A stretch of 64,000 bases of DNA from Nocardioides flavus (ex Wang et al. 2016) (GCF_014653115.1 NZ_BNAD01000001.1:248001-312000), one strand, 5' to 3'; positions 44,977-54,311 are shown, counted from the first letter of the stretch. Numbers and translations: made by a program. The notes: generated by a model not told the origin, from the sequence alone.

Positions 44977-46464
44977 TCAGGGACGGGTGTACGCCGCCTC
45001 GCCGGCCACCCACGTCGCGACGACCTGGTCGGCGAAGGACCTCAGGCGCAGCGCGTGCTCGCGGTCGGAGGCGCCGTCGAGAGGATCTGCGTCGAGGAGG
45101 ACGAGGTCGCCCGGGTGCCCCACCGCGACCGTCCCCCACCCGTCGGTGGAGGCGGCGAGGGCCTCGCGCGCGGTGATCGACTGCTCGGGGTGCCACGGCT
45201 CGCGGTCGTCGCCGGAGCGGTGCACGGCGGAAGCGATCGCCAGCCACGGGTCGAGCGGCGAGACCGGGGCGTCGGAGCCGAGCACGACGTCGACGCCGTC
45301 GTCGAGCATCCACCGCAGCGGGAAGCAGCGCTCCGCGCGCCCGGGCCACAGCCGCTCGGTCACGTCGCGGTCGTCGAGCAGGTGGGCAGGCTGCACGCTG
45401 GCCCGTACGCCGAGGCGCGCCATGCGGCGCACGTCGTCACGGGTGGTGAGCTGCACGTGCTCGATCCCGCCGCGCGCACCGGTGTCCTCGAAGGCGGCGA
45501 GCGCCTCGGCCACGGCCCGGTCGCCGATGGCGTGCACCGCCACATCGAGGCCACCGGCTGCCGCCCGACCGAGCAGGGCGCGCAGCTCCTCGGGGGTCTG
45601 GTTGGGCTGGCCCTCCTCGGCGCCGGCCACGGCCTTCTCGGCGTACGGCTCGCAGCACCACGCGGTGCGGGTGTTGAGGGAGCCGTCGCTGATGATCTTG
45701 AGCGGGCCCATCGTCAGACGAGGGTCGCCGTCGAGCGGGTCGCCCGAGCGCAGGCCGCGCGCGAGCACGTCGTCGAGGCCGTCGGCGTAGCACGCGTGCC
45801 GGATCCGCAGCAGGTCGGCGCCGTCGGTCCAGCGCTGGGCCCAGTCGGCGACGCCGCCGCTGAACTCGAGGTCGACGAGGCCCACGACGCCCTGCGCGGC
45901 CGCGGCCTCCATCGACCGGCGGTAGGCGTCGGGGCCGGTGCCGTCGGTGCCGAGCACCGTGCTGAGGCGGCCGTAGGCCATGAACCACTCGGCCTCGCTC
46001 ACCACGCTGTCGCGGGTCGGGAGGGCGAGCATGTGGAGCGCCACGGTGTTGAGCCAGCCGTGGTGACCGTCGCCGGCGATCAGGACGATCGGCTGGTCGG
46101 TGTCGATGGCGTCGAGGTCCGAGACGGTCGGGTTGTCGGGCCAGGCGGTCGGCCGGTGCCCCCACCCGATGACTGGCAGGTCGGGCCACTCGGCGAGCCG
46201 TTCACGCACCGCAGCGACCGCGTCGGCGCTCGAGCGCGCCGGCGCCAGGTCGAGCCGCGCCGAGGCGAGCGTCCACTGGCCGAGGTGGACGTGCTGGTCC
46301 CACAGGCCGGGCGTCAGCCAGCGCCCGCCCGCGTCGTACGTCTCGCTGCCGTCGGCGCCCAGGCCGGTGCCGACCTCGACGACTCGACCGTCGTCGAGGC
46401 GTACGTCGACGAGGCCGGGCACGGCCTCGGTCACGGCCACGAGGCGGGCGTTGCGGAGGAGCAT
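44977..46464 (-). CDS. Amidohydrolase (YtcJ/amidohydrolase-3 type)
   Basis: A 495-residue metal-dependent hydrolase. The first metal site is TPGLWDQHVHLGQW, further ligands are in DGSLNTRTAW/VAVHAIGDRAV and IEHVQ, and the catalytic Asp is in LGSDAPVSPLDP. The length and N-terminal D-G-R-V strand fit the YtcJ-like amidohydrolase-3 family, which hydrolyses amide or formamide bonds in unknown substrates. It is followed on the same strand by another amidohydrolase 23 bp upstream, forming a two-gene operon. The ATG at MLLRNARL was chosen as the first strand of the composite domain. Confidence 0.87.
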   Translation of the reverse strand: MLLRNARLVAVTEAVPGLVDVRLDDGRVVEVGTGLGADGSETYDAGGRWLTPGLWDQHVHLGQWTLASARLDLAPARSSADAVAAVRERLAEWPDLPVIGWGHRPTAWPDNPTVSDLDAIDTDQPIVLIAGDGHHGWLNTVALHMLALPTRDSVVSEAEWFMAYGRLSTVLGTDGTGPDAYRRSMEAAAAQGVVGLVDLEFSGGVADWAQRWTDGADLLRIRHACYADGLDDVLARGLRSGDPLDGDPRLTMGPLKIISDGSLNTRTAWCCEPYAEKAVAGAEEGQPNQTPEELRALLGRAAAGGLDVAVHAIGDRAVAEALAAFEDTGARGGIEHVQLTTRDDVRRMARLGVRASVQPAHLLDDRDVTERLWPGRAERCFPLRWMLDDGVDVVLGSDAPVSPLDPWLAIASAVHRSGDDREPWHPEQSITAREALAASTDGWGTVAVGHPGDLVLLDADPLDGASDREHALRLRSFADQVVATWVAGEAAYTRP

Positions 46465-46487
46465 GGGCCCACCGTAGGAGGTGACGC

Positions 46488-47732
46488 TCACCTCTCGACC
46501 GCGACCCCACCCACCCACACGGCCAGGGGACGGGCGAGCGCGGTGACGTCGGCGGCCAGGTCACCGTCCACGACCAGCAGGTCGGCGAGGCGGCCCGGCG
46601 CGAGCCGACCGGCCGCCACGCCGCAGTCCCCGGCCGCGCCCGAGGTGGCGGTCGCCAGGGCGTCCGGCACCGGCCAGCCACCCTCGACGAGCGCCGCGAC
46701 CGCCCGCCACAGGTGGCCGTGCGGCTTGGCGGGCATCGCGCCGGCGTCGAGGCCGGAGACGACACGGATCCCGTGCTCGCGCAACCGCACGCTGTTGCGT
46801 GCCACGCGAGCGAAGTGGGCGTCGCGGTCGGTGATGCCGAGGCGCTCGAGCATCTCGAGGAGGTGCGGCGGCATCGCCGAGACCGGAGGGAACCGCGACG
46901 TGTCCTGGCCGAGCGTGGGGTCCACGGTGACGCCCGCGGCCGCCACCCGGTCGAGCAGACCGGGCGGGGCACCGGCCCCGCCCTCGGCCAGGCAGGTGAA
47001 GTGCTCGAGGCCGTCGACCCCGGCGGCGACGGCGACCTCGGCCCCGGCCACGGAGTGCGTGTGGGCGAGCACCCGGAGGCCCGCCGCGTGCGCGCCGCCC
47101 ACCAGGTGCCGCAGCGCGACGACCTCGAACTGGGCGCCGAGCTGGTCGCTGCCGGGTGTCAGGAAGCCCCCGCTGGCCATCACCTTCACCACGTCCACGC
47201 CCCGCTCGACGCGGGCGGACACCGCGCGGTCGAGGGTCGTCCAGTCGTCGGGATCGACCTCGCCGCCGAGGAAGTGGCAGTGCCCGAGAGGAATCGTGAC
47301 CGGCGGTCCGGCGGCCACCACACGCGGGAGGCCTTCAGCCTCGCGCCCCCGGTGGGCCAGGACGCGGTAGTCCACGTCGCCGAGGTCACGGACGGTCGTG
47401 ACGCCGGCCGCGACCTGCGTCGCCAGGCTCGCCGTCACCACCTCGTCCACCGCGGTGGGGGTCGCGCCCCCTGCCCACTCCAGGCTGCCCGGCGTCCCCG
47501 GGAACGCACCCGACGCGACGAGGTGCACGTGACAGTCGACGAGCCCCGGCAGGAGTGTCCCGGCAGGCAGCTCCCCGGCGGGCTGGGTCACCGGCACCTC
47601 GGGCGGCAGGACGTACGCCGCGGACTCGACGCCGACGATGCGCTCGCCCTCGACCACGACCGTCGCGCCACCCGGCAGGAACCGCTCCCCGTCGAAGGCG
47701 CGATCGGCCCGGACCGCCCACCGCCTGCCCAT
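46488..47732 (-). CDS. Amidohydrolase (imidazolonepropionase/prolidase-like)
   Basis: A 414-residue amidohydrolase: LPGLVDCHVHLVASG (first two His), VVKVMASGGF (bridging Lys or Glu site), LRVLAHTHSV, LEHFTCL and VVSGLDAGAM (catalytic Asp). This pattern is close to the imidazolonepropionase/prolidase-type subfamily of unknown specificity. Codes upstream of the other amidohydrolase in one operon. The reaction cannot be fixed; hydrolysis of cyclic amides or dipeptides is a family possibility. The start ATG reads MGRRWAVRADRAF. Confidence 0.86.
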   Translation of the reverse strand: MGRRWAVRADRAFDGERFLPGGATVVVEGERIVGVESAAYVLPPEVPVTQPAGELPAGTLLPGLVDCHVHLVASGAFPGTPGSLEWAGGATPTAVDEVVTASLATQVAAGVTTVRDLGDVDYRVLAHRGREAEGLPRVVAAGPPVTIPLGHCHFLGGEVDPDDWTTLDRAVSARVERGVDVVKVMASGGFLTPGSDQLGAQFEVVALRHLVGGAHAAGLRVLAHTHSVAGAEVAVAAGVDGLEHFTCLAEGGAGAPPGLLDRVAAAGVTVDPTLGQDTSRFPPVSAMPPHLLEMLERLGITDRDAHFARVARNSVRLREHGIRVVSGLDAGAMPAKPHGHLWRAVAALVEGGWPVPDALATATSGAAGDCGVAAGRLAPGRLADLLVVDGDLAADVTALARPLAVWVGGVAVER

Positions 47733-47810
47733 CCACCGATGGTGCGCCACGCGACTCCCCACGTGCACTCCGTCGCGCCGCCGGACCAGACCAGCCAGGC
47801 GACGGACATA

Positions 47811-48470
47811 ATGGGTCGGGTGGAGTGGCGGGGGCCTGTGGTGCTGGTGGCGCTCCTGGCGATCGGCGCCGGGGGCGGGTACGCCGCGTCCGCACAGAGC
47901 CGCGACACGGCCGTCGGCTCGGGTGTGCCCTCGCCCGTGCCGGCGCAGCGGCCCGAGATGCCCGTCGAGGCGCCGCGTCCGCCCGCTCCTGATCCCGACG
48001 ACCCGGCCCTGCGGCCCGGCCTGGAGATGGCGCCGGCGACGTTGGGCACGGGCAAGTTCGAGATCACCTTCCCCGCTCCCGTCGGCTGGCGCACCAACGC
48101 CAACGCCAGCAACGAGTGGAAGTGGAAGAAGCCCGGCACGTCCAACAACAGCTACGTCATGCGGATCGAGCAGATCGACAGCCAGGACATCACCATCGAG
48201 GACGCGATCGACATCCGCATCGCCCGTCTGCGTGACGAGCAGCAGGACGTCGACATCGTCGGGCGCGGGGCGGCCTCGCTCGAGTACACCTACCGCAGCA
48301 ACGAGGGCAACGCCCGGCACAGCTTCATGCGCTGGCTCGACCTGGACCTCAGCGGGCAGGCCGACGTGGAGATCGTCGTGCACGGGCGAGAGCGCGACGT
48401 CGAGGGGGCCAAGGACCTCATCGACACTGTGGCCGACGGGATGCGCGGCGCCGGCGGCGGGCCCCTGTGA
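47811..48470 (+). CDS. Membrane-anchored extracytoplasmic protein, paralogue 1
   Basis: A 219-residue protein: short leader, one N-terminal helix (GPVVLVALLAIGAGGGYAAS), a Pro-rich spacer of ~40 residues, then a compact alpha/beta domain, FEITFPAPVGWRTN and EWKWKKPGTSNNSYVMRIEQ to GAKDLIDTVADGMRG. It shares layout and key positions (P-x-G-W, E-W-x-W, Y-V-x-R-I/V-E-Q, F-M/L-R-W-L-D) with the next gene and, more remotely, with the tail of the adjacent kinase. It is exported but held at the membrane. The function is unknown; it overlaps its paralogue by GTGA. Confidence 0.75.
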   Translation: MGRVEWRGPVVLVALLAIGAGGGYAASAQSRDTAVGSGVPSPVPAQRPEMPVEAPRPPAPDPDDPALRPGLEMAPATLGTGKFEITFPAPVGWRTNANASNEWKWKKPGTSNNSYVMRIEQIDSQDITIEDAIDIRIARLRDEQQDVDIVGRGAASLEYTYRSNEGNARHSFMRWLDLDLSGQADVEIVVHGRERDVEGAKDLIDTVADGMRGAGGGPL

Positions 48471-49153
48471 CGCTCCCCGTCGAGCCGCGCGGGGACCGTA
48501 CGACCGCCCCGCGGCTGGTCGCCGCGCTCGCCCTGCTGCTCGTCCTCGGAGCCGCGCTCGGGTTCGGCGCCTCCTGGGTGCTGGGCGAGAACCCGTCCGG
48601 CCAGGGGGCCGCGGCGCCGGTCGCTGCCAGCTCCCCGAGCCTGCCCGTCGACCCGGTCCCCGACCTGCTGCCCGACCCGGACATCCCCGCCCTGGCCCCC
48701 GCGATCCCGTTGGAGCGGCAGACGGTCGGAGCCGGCGGCTTCCGGATGTCGGTGCCGGTGCCGGAGGGCTGGACGTTCTCGGAGAACTCGCTCAACGAGT
48801 GGCAGTGGCGTCCGCCCGACCAGCCCGACTTCGGCCACGTCCTGCGCGTCGAGCAGGTGCTCAGCAACAGGCGCTCGATCGCCTGGACGCTCGACCGACG
48901 CATCGACGAGCTGCGCGAGGACGAGAGCGGCTTCGAGGTCCTCGCCGAGACCGGCGACAGCCTCTACTTCTCCTTCATCACCTCCAACCACCTGCGCCAC
49001 GGCTTCCTGCGGTGGCTCGACCTCACCGGGTCGGACGACGCCCAGGTCGAGATCGCCGTGACCGGCCGCGAGGTCGACGTGCCCGGCATGCGCGACCTGG
49101 TCAGCCGGGTCGCGTCCGGGGTCGAGCTGGGCGAGTCGGCTCAGACGCCGTAG
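48467..49153 (+). CDS. Membrane-anchored extracytoplasmic protein, paralogue 2
   Basis: A 228-residue protein with one N-terminal helix (LVAALALLLVLGAALGFGAS), a Pro-rich linker and a domain parallel to the previous gene: VPVPEGWTFSENSLNEWQWR, FGHVLRVEQV, TLDRRIDELREDESGFEVL, HGFLRWLDLTGSDDAQVEIA and a final helix GMRDLVSRVASG. The two clearly arose by duplication. It starts at GTG inside the upstream stop and converges on the kinase gene, with 13 bp overlap. No enzymatic motif is seen; a ligand-sensing or partner-binding role is possible. Confidence 0.75.
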   Translation: MTLPVEPRGDRTTAPRLVAALALLLVLGAALGFGASWVLGENPSGQGAAAPVAASSPSLPVDPVPDLLPDPDIPALAPAIPLERQTVGAGGFRMSVPVPEGWTFSENSLNEWQWRPPDQPDFGHVLRVEQVLSNRRSIAWTLDRRIDELREDESGFEVLAETGDSLYFSFITSNHLRHGFLRWLDLTGSDDAQVEIAVTGREVDVPGMRDLVSRVASGVELGESAQTP

Positions 49154-50625
49154 GTCGTCACCGAGTCGAGCACCCGGTTGGCGGTGCCGAGCTCGTCGCT
49201 GCGGATCTGGATCCACAGCAGCTGGTTCTGGTTGAGGCGCACGACCCGCTCGACGGTGACCTCGAGGCCCTGGCAGTCGTAGGAGAAGGTCGTCATGTAG
49301 TCGTCGCCGTCGCGCTCGTCGAAGATCGGCCCGCGCGAGGGTCCGCACTCCGGGTGGCTGGGCAGGCGCGAGGGGAGCTTCTCGCCCGGCAGGATCCCGA
49401 CGAACACGCCGGGGGCCGGGTCGTCCTCGGAGTTCCACCCCTCCCGGGTGCCCGAGGCGATCGACGGCTGCTGCGCCCGTCCCCCCGCCGGCGTCCACGG
49501 CTCGGGGTCGACCTGGGCCGTCCAGGACTCCGGCACGGTCACGGCGATCGTGCCCGTGGCGTCCTCGACCTCGCGCTCCGAGGTCGAGGCCCGCTCCGCG
49601 GCCCAGCCCGCGCCGGTGCCGGCGGCCAGCGTCAGCACGGCCGCGGCCACCCACGGCCACCGGCGCCCGCCGCCTCGTCGACCGGCGGACGAGTCGCCCG
49701 CCGTCGATCCGTACGCGCTCCCGGCGGTGCTTCCCGCAGCGGTGGACGCGGCGCGTACCTCCGTGGCCAGGTCGGGGTCGACCGGGATCCACGCCCGCGG
49801 CTCCTCGCCCGCGTCGCCACCGAGCGCCTCGACCAGCGCTGCGGTGAAGGCCGCGACGTCCTCGAACCGGTCGTCGCGGTCCTTCGCGAGGCCCCGCAGG
49901 ACCACAGCGTCCGCGGCAGGGTTGTCGATGCCCATCGACGGGGGCGGAGCCGGGTCCTCCGCGGCGGCGAGGCTCCGGTGGTCGAAGGGCTGGCGCCCCG
50001 CGAGGAGGTAGTAGCTCAGCGCCGCGAGCGAGAACTGGTCGGCCCGCGGGTCGAGCGGCTCGCCGAGCGCCTGCTCGGGGGCGACGTACGCCGGGGTGCC
50101 GCCGACCATGGTCAGCCGCGACGACATGTCCATCGCCTTGCCCAGGCCCAGGTCGCCCAGCATCGCCACCACGTGCGAGCCGCGGCCGTTCTCGACCGTG
50201 CGGAACAGCACGTTCCCGGGCTTCACGTCCCGGTGCAGCACGCCCCGGTCGTGCAGCGCCTCGAGCCCCCGACCGACCTGGGTGATCACGGTCAGCGCCT
50301 GCGCCGAGGACAGGCCGGACACCTCGAGCCGGTCGGCGAGCGTGCCCTGGTCGGCGTAGGCCATCACCAGGTACGGGCGCTCGTCCTCGAGCACGCCGGC
50401 GTCGTAGACCGCCACGACGTGGGGCGACTCGACCTTGCGCAGGAAGCGCCCCTCCTCGATGAAGCGCTGCCGGACGTGGAGGTCGTCGGTCCAGTTGTCG
50501 GCCAGGACCTTGATCGCGACGAGGGAGTCGAGGTGGTCGTCGTGGGCCAGCCAGACGGTCGCGAAGGCTCCCGACCCGATGCGACGACGCACCGGGTACC
50601 GACCGAGACGACTGGGAGCGGACAC
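49141..50625 (-). CDS. PknB-type Ser/Thr protein kinase with extracytoplasmic domain
   Basis: A 494-residue transmembrane kinase. The catalytic domain has RIGSGAFATVW (P-loop), VAIKVL with Lys39, VLHRDVKPGNV (Asp133) and GDLGLGKA, with DLG instead of DFG as in a number of bacterial kinases, then GTPAYVAPEQ. A Ser/Gly-rich linker leads to one helix (~315-335, WPWVAAAVLTLAAGTGAGWA) and an exported C-terminal domain of ~150 residues that echoes the two paralogues next door (VTVPESW, CGPSRGP, LWIQIRS, ANRVLDSVTTYG). The GTG start (MSAPSRLGRY) was preferred to a longer Arg-rich leader. Confidence 0.9.
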   Translation of the reverse strand: MSAPSRLGRYPVRRRIGSGAFATVWLAHDDHLDSLVAIKVLADNWTDDLHVRQRFIEEGRFLRKVESPHVVAVYDAGVLEDERPYLVMAYADQGTLADRLEVSGLSSAQALTVITQVGRGLEALHDRGVLHRDVKPGNVLFRTVENGRGSHVVAMLGDLGLGKAMDMSSRLTMVGGTPAYVAPEQALGEPLDPRADQFSLAALSYYLLAGRQPFDHRSLAAAEDPAPPPSMGIDNPAADAVVLRGLAKDRDDRFEDVAAFTAALVEALGGDAGEEPRAWIPVDPDLATEVRAASTAAGSTAGSAYGSTAGDSSAGRRGGGRRWPWVAAAVLTLAAGTGAGWAAERASTSEREVEDATGTIAVTVPESWTAQVDPEPWTPAGGRAQQPSIASGTREGWNSEDDPAPGVFVGILPGEKLPSRLPSHPECGPSRGPIFDERDGDDYMTTFSYDCQGLEVTVERVVRLNQNQLLWIQIRSDELGTANRVLDSVTTYGV

Positions 50626-50645
50626 CCGGGCATTATCGTGCAGGC

Positions 50646-51224
50646 GTGAGCTATTCGGGGGACCCGGGCGACGCGCTGGCGCCGGACGACATCGACGACC
50701 TGGCCCGCCGCGCGCGCGACGGCGACCGCGACGCACTGGAGACACTGCTCGCGGCCGTACGTCCGCGGGTGCTCAACATCTGCCGCGGGGTGCTGCCCTA
50801 CTCCGGCGACGCCGAGGACGCCTGCCAGGAGGCGATGCTCAACGTGGCCACCAAGATCGGCTCGTGGGGTGCCCGCGGCCGGTTCACCACCTGGCTGCAC
50901 ATCGTGTCCGTCAACAGCGCGCGCACGACGTACCGACGCCTCAAGAACCTCGCCACGCCGACCGACTTCGAGGACGGCGCCCACGACCGCCCCGACCCGC
51001 GCACCACCAGCGTGATCGCCGGCACCCGGCTCGACCTGCTCGAGGCGATGGACACGATCGAGAAGGACCACCCGCAGTACGTCGAGCCGCTGCTGCTGCG
51101 CGACGTCTACGGCCTGCCCTACGACGAGATCGCCACGCTGGTCGACGCCCCGCTGGGCACCGTCAAGGCGCAGATCCACCACGGGCGCAAGCTCGCCAGG
51201 CCGCTGCTGCGCGGCGAGCGGTGA
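50646..51224 (+). CDS. RNA polymerase ECF sigma factor (sigma-70 family)
   Basis: A 192-residue sigma factor. Region 2 is LETLLAAVRPRVLNICRGVL and SGDAEDACQEAMLNVATKIG with RGRFTTWLHIVSVNSART; region 4 is YVEPLLLRDVYGLPYDEIAT and LGTVKAQIHHGRKLARPLL. No anti-sigma factor is next to it; the following gene encodes an exported metallopeptidase that overlaps it by 4 bp (GTGA). It starts at GTG, 20 bp from the divergent kinase start, so both promoters share a very short gap. Phosphorylation control by the kinase is possible but unproven. Confidence 0.92.
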   Translation: MSYSGDPGDALAPDDIDDLARRARDGDRDALETLLAAVRPRVLNICRGVLPYSGDAEDACQEAMLNVATKIGSWGARGRFTTWLHIVSVNSARTTYRRLKNLATPTDFEDGAHDRPDPRTTSVIAGTRLDLLEAMDTIEKDHPQYVEPLLLRDVYGLPYDEIATLVDAPLGTVKAQIHHGRKLARPLLRGER

Positions 51225-52753
51225 GACGCCGCCCGGCGCACCGCGCGACCACGGCGGCGCTCGCGCTCACCACCGTCGTCGCCCTCGCCGGCTGCTCCGC
51301 CGAGGACACCGGCCCCGACGGGCTCGAGCCGCCACGGTCCGCCGCACCCGCCGACGGCGGGTCCCCGGGCGACAGCCCCGTCGCCACATCGGCCCCCGTG
51401 GTGACCGAGCCGGTCGAGCAGGACCTCGACCTGGCCGTCTCGACGCCGGTCGAGGACAGCGTCTACCCCGAGGTCGGGGACCCGCGCGTCGACGCCCTGC
51501 ACTACGACCTGGACCTCACGTGGGAGCCCGGGCCCGAGCGCCTGACCGGGCGCGCGGTCCTCACCTTCCGGGCCGCCCGTACGGCGCCGAGGTTCCAGCT
51601 CGACCTCGGCGCTCCGCTCACCGTCGCCGGGGCGAGGCTCGACGGTGAGCCCGTCCGCGTCGTCGAGCGCGGCAAGGACCTCGTCGTCCGCGCCCCGATC
51701 GAGGAGGACCAGCGCTACGAGCTGGCCCTCGACTACGCAGGCACCCCCGAGCCCGCGCCCGCGCCCACCACCCGCAGCGACTTCTCCACGACGGGCTTCA
51801 CCGTCACCCGCACCGGCGAGGTGTGGACTATGCAGGAGCCGTACGGCGCCTACACGTGGTACCCCGTCAACGACCAGCCGGCCGACAAGGCTCTCTACGA
51901 CATCACCGTCCACGCGCCGCCGCGGTGGACCGGCATCGCCAACGGCGAGCTCACCTTGCTCGAGGAGGACGAGGGCGGCACGACGACCTCGTGGCAGCTC
52001 GACGAGCCGGCGTCGTCCTACCTGATCACCCTCGCCATCGGCGACTACGCCCACAGCGAGAACTCCACCGCCGGGGGCCTGCGCGTCGACTACTGGACCC
52101 CGCGCGGCATGACCCGCCCGCTCGACTCGATCCGGACCGCCGCCGCGACCGTCGACTGGGTCGAGGAGCGGCTCGGCGACTACCCCTTCGACTCGCTCGG
52201 CCTCGTCGTCACCGCCTCGCAGAGCGCGATGGAGACCCAGACGATGGTCACCCTCGGCACCAACGACTACGTCCTGTCCCCGCAGGTGGTCGCGCACGAG
52301 ATCGTCCACCAGTGGTACGGCGACCAGGTCTCGCCGTCCGACTGGCGCGACGTGTGGCTCAACGAGGGCATGACGATGCTGCTGCAGTGGACCTACGAGG
52401 ACGAGCACGACATCCGCCCGCTGCGCGAGACGCTGCGGAGCGCGCGCGCCGTCGACCAGCGGCTGCGCGACCAGTACGGCCCGCCCGGGGCGTACGACCC
52501 GCAGCAGTTCGGCGGCTCCAACATCTACTACACGCCCGCCCTCATGTGGGAGGAGCTGCGCACCGAGCTGGGCGACGAGGAGTTCTGGGGCATCGCCCGC
52601 TCGTGGCTCGTCGAGAACGACAACACCTCCGCCTCCCGCGAGCAGCTCTACGACCACTGGGAGGCCGAGACCCGGCGCGAGCTGTCGGCGTTCTTCGACC
52701 GCTGGATCACCGGTCGGCGGACGCCTGCGCGGGGCGTGCCCTCCGCGGGCTGA
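51221..52753 (+). CDS. M1-family zinc metallopeptidase, lipoprotein
   Basis: A 510-residue aminopeptidase-fold lipoprotein: signal with lipobox L-A-G-C (ALALTTVVALAGCSAED), an N-terminal beta domain (LTGRAVLTFRAARTAPRFQL), the exopeptidase-type loop as SAMETQTMVTLG, zinc motif HEIVHQW (His359, Glu360, His363) and third ligand in WLNEGMTMLLQW. It is shorter than full M1 enzymes, lacking the C-terminal helical domain, like other small exported forms. The GTG start overlaps the sigma gene. It probably trims peptides at the cell surface. Confidence 0.9.
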   Translation: MRRRPAHRATTAALALTTVVALAGCSAEDTGPDGLEPPRSAAPADGGSPGDSPVATSAPVVTEPVEQDLDLAVSTPVEDSVYPEVGDPRVDALHYDLDLTWEPGPERLTGRAVLTFRAARTAPRFQLDLGAPLTVAGARLDGEPVRVVERGKDLVVRAPIEEDQRYELALDYAGTPEPAPAPTTRSDFSTTGFTVTRTGEVWTMQEPYGAYTWYPVNDQPADKALYDITVHAPPRWTGIANGELTLLEEDEGGTTTSWQLDEPASSYLITLAIGDYAHSENSTAGGLRVDYWTPRGMTRPLDSIRTAAATVDWVEERLGDYPFDSLGLVVTASQSAMETQTMVTLGTNDYVLSPQVVAHEIVHQWYGDQVSPSDWRDVWLNEGMTMLLQWTYEDEHDIRPLRETLRSARAVDQRLRDQYGPPGAYDPQQFGGSNIYYTPALMWEELRTELGDEEFWGIARSWLVENDNTSASREQLYDHWEAETRRELSAFFDRWITGRRTPARGVPSAG

Positions 52754-52765
52754 CCACCGGCCGAG

Positions 52766-52803
52766 CTGCTGGTCGAGGACGGACGAAGTCCCGTCACGAC
52801 ACC
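52766..52803. repeat. Nocardioidaceae-type GGTCGAGGAGG palindromic repeat, variant copy
   Basis: GCTGGTCGAGGACGGACGAA then GTCCCGTCACGACACC, the same framework as the copy at 25753 in the same orientation. It lies in the 74-bp gap between the M1 peptidase and carboxyltransferase genes. Confidence 0.55.
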
Positions 52804-52827
52804 CGTGACCGCGGCTACCCTCCCGGA

Positions 52828-54300
52828 ATGACCCGCCTCACCGCGCACGACCTGATCGACCTGGTGCTCGACGAGGGCTCGTGGTCCTCGTGGGACACCC
52901 CTCCGTCGCGCGCGGGGGTCAGCGACGAGTACGCCGCCGAGCTCGCCGCCGCTGCGGAGAGGTCCGGGGTCGACGAGTCGGTCCTCACCGGCGAGGCACG
53001 GCTCCACGGGCGGCGCATCGGCGTGCTGGTGGGCGAGTTCGGCTTCCTCGCCGGCTCGATCGGGCGAGCGGCGGCCGACCGGATCGTCGCCGGCATCGAG
53101 CGCGCCACCCGCGAGGGACTGCCGCTGGTCGCGGCCCCGGTCAGCGGCGGTACCCGGATGCAGGAGGGCACTCCCGCGTTCGTGCAGATGGTGCGCATCT
53201 CGGCCGCGGTCGCCGCGCACCGTACGGCCGGCCTGCCCTACCTCGTCTACCTCCGCCACCCCACCACCGGCGGCGTGATGGCCTCCTGGGGCTCGCTGGG
53301 CCACGTGACGGTCGCCGAGCCCGGCGCGCTCGTCGGCTTCCTCGGCCCCCGGGTCTACGAGGCGCTCTACGACCGCCCGTTCCCCGAGGGCGTGCAGACC
53401 TCGGAGAACCTCTACGCCCACGGCATCATCGACGCCGTCCTCCCGCCCGAGGAGATCGCCGAGATCCTCGACCGCGCGCTGACCACGCTGATGGCGGCGC
53501 GCGAGGGCGTCGCGCCGGTCGCCGACCCCGGGGAGGAGGACGTGCCCGACGTCGACACCTGGGACTGCGTGACCCGCTCGCGGCGGCCCGACCGTCCGGG
53601 CGTACGCCGGCTGCTGCGCTACGCCGCCAGCGAGGTCGTGCCCCTCAACGGCACCGGGCAGGGCGAGCGCGACCCCGGCCTGCTGATCGCGCTCGCGCGG
53701 TTCGGCGAGGCGCCGTGCGTCTTCCTGGGCCAGGACCGGCGCGGCCAGACGACCGACCACCCGCTGGGCCCCGAGGCGCTGCGCGAGGCACGGCGCGGGA
53801 TGCGGCTGGCCTCCGAGCTCGGGCTGCCGCTGATGACCGTCATCGACACCCAGGGCGCCGCGCTGTCGGCCGACGCGGAGAACGGCGGGCTCGCCGGCGA
53901 GATCGCCCGGTCACTGGCCGACCTGGTCACGCTGGACGCGCCGACGCTGTGCCTGATGCTCGGCGAGGGCAACGGCGGCGGGGCGCTCGCGCTGCTGCCG
54001 GCCGACCGCGTGGTGGCCGCCCAGCACGCGTGGCTCTCGCCGTTGCCGCCGGAGGGCGCGTCGGCGATCGTGCACCGCGACCTCGACCACGCCGCGGAGA
54101 TGGCGCGTGCCCAGCAGGTGCGCGCGATCGACCTCCACCGCCGCGGGATCGTCGACCGGATCGTGGCCGAGAAGCCCGACGCCGCCGACGAGCCGGAGGA
54201 GTTCTGCCGCCGCGTCGGGGCGGTGCTGGAGCACGAGCTCAGCGCCCTGCTCGCCTCCGGTCCGGGGTCGCCGGAGCAGCGGGCGCGGCGCTACGCCTGA
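52828..54300 (+). CDS. accD3: Acetyl-CoA carboxylase carboxyltransferase, AccD-AccA fusion (AccD3-like)
   Basis: A 490-residue fusion of the beta (residues ~1-230) and alpha (~235-490) carboxyltransferase domains. Beta-side blocks are VGEFGFLAGSIGRAAADRIV, VSGGTRMQEGTPAFVQM and LRHPTTGGVMASWGSLG; alpha-side blocks are DTQGAALSADAENGG and LGEGNGGGALALLPADR. The cysteine zinc ribbon of classical AccD is missing, as in the mycobacterial AccD3 type (about 495 aa). It transfers CO2 from carboxybiotin to acyl-CoA. No biotin-carrier gene is adjacent. Confidence 0.9.
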   Translation: MTRLTAHDLIDLVLDEGSWSSWDTPPSRAGVSDEYAAELAAAAERSGVDESVLTGEARLHGRRIGVLVGEFGFLAGSIGRAAADRIVAGIERATREGLPLVAAPVSGGTRMQEGTPAFVQMVRISAAVAAHRTAGLPYLVYLRHPTTGGVMASWGSLGHVTVAEPGALVGFLGPRVYEALYDRPFPEGVQTSENLYAHGIIDAVLPPEEIAEILDRALTTLMAAREGVAPVADPGEEDVPDVDTWDCVTRSRRPDRPGVRRLLRYAASEVVPLNGTGQGERDPGLLIALARFGEAPCVFLGQDRRGQTTDHPLGPEALREARRGMRLASELGLPLMTVIDTQGAALSADAENGGLAGEIARSLADLVTLDAPTLCLMLGEGNGGGALALLPADRVVAAQHAWLSPLPPEGASAIVHRDLDHAAEMARAQQVRAIDLHRRGIVDRIVAEKPDAADEPEEFCRRVGAVLEHELSALLASGPGSPEQRARRYA

Positions 54301-54311
54301 GCGTGTGTCGC

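Noticed and set aside
43456..47370. A 1304-codon open frame on the plus strand
   Set aside because: It crosses the PucR-type gene in another frame and runs antisense to both amidohydrolases, without any domain signal of its own.
49141..50625. Kinase as a pseudokinase because DFG reads DLG
   Set aside because: The catalytic Lys39, HRD Asp133, the DLG Asp and APEQ are all present; DLG occurs in active bacterial kinases.
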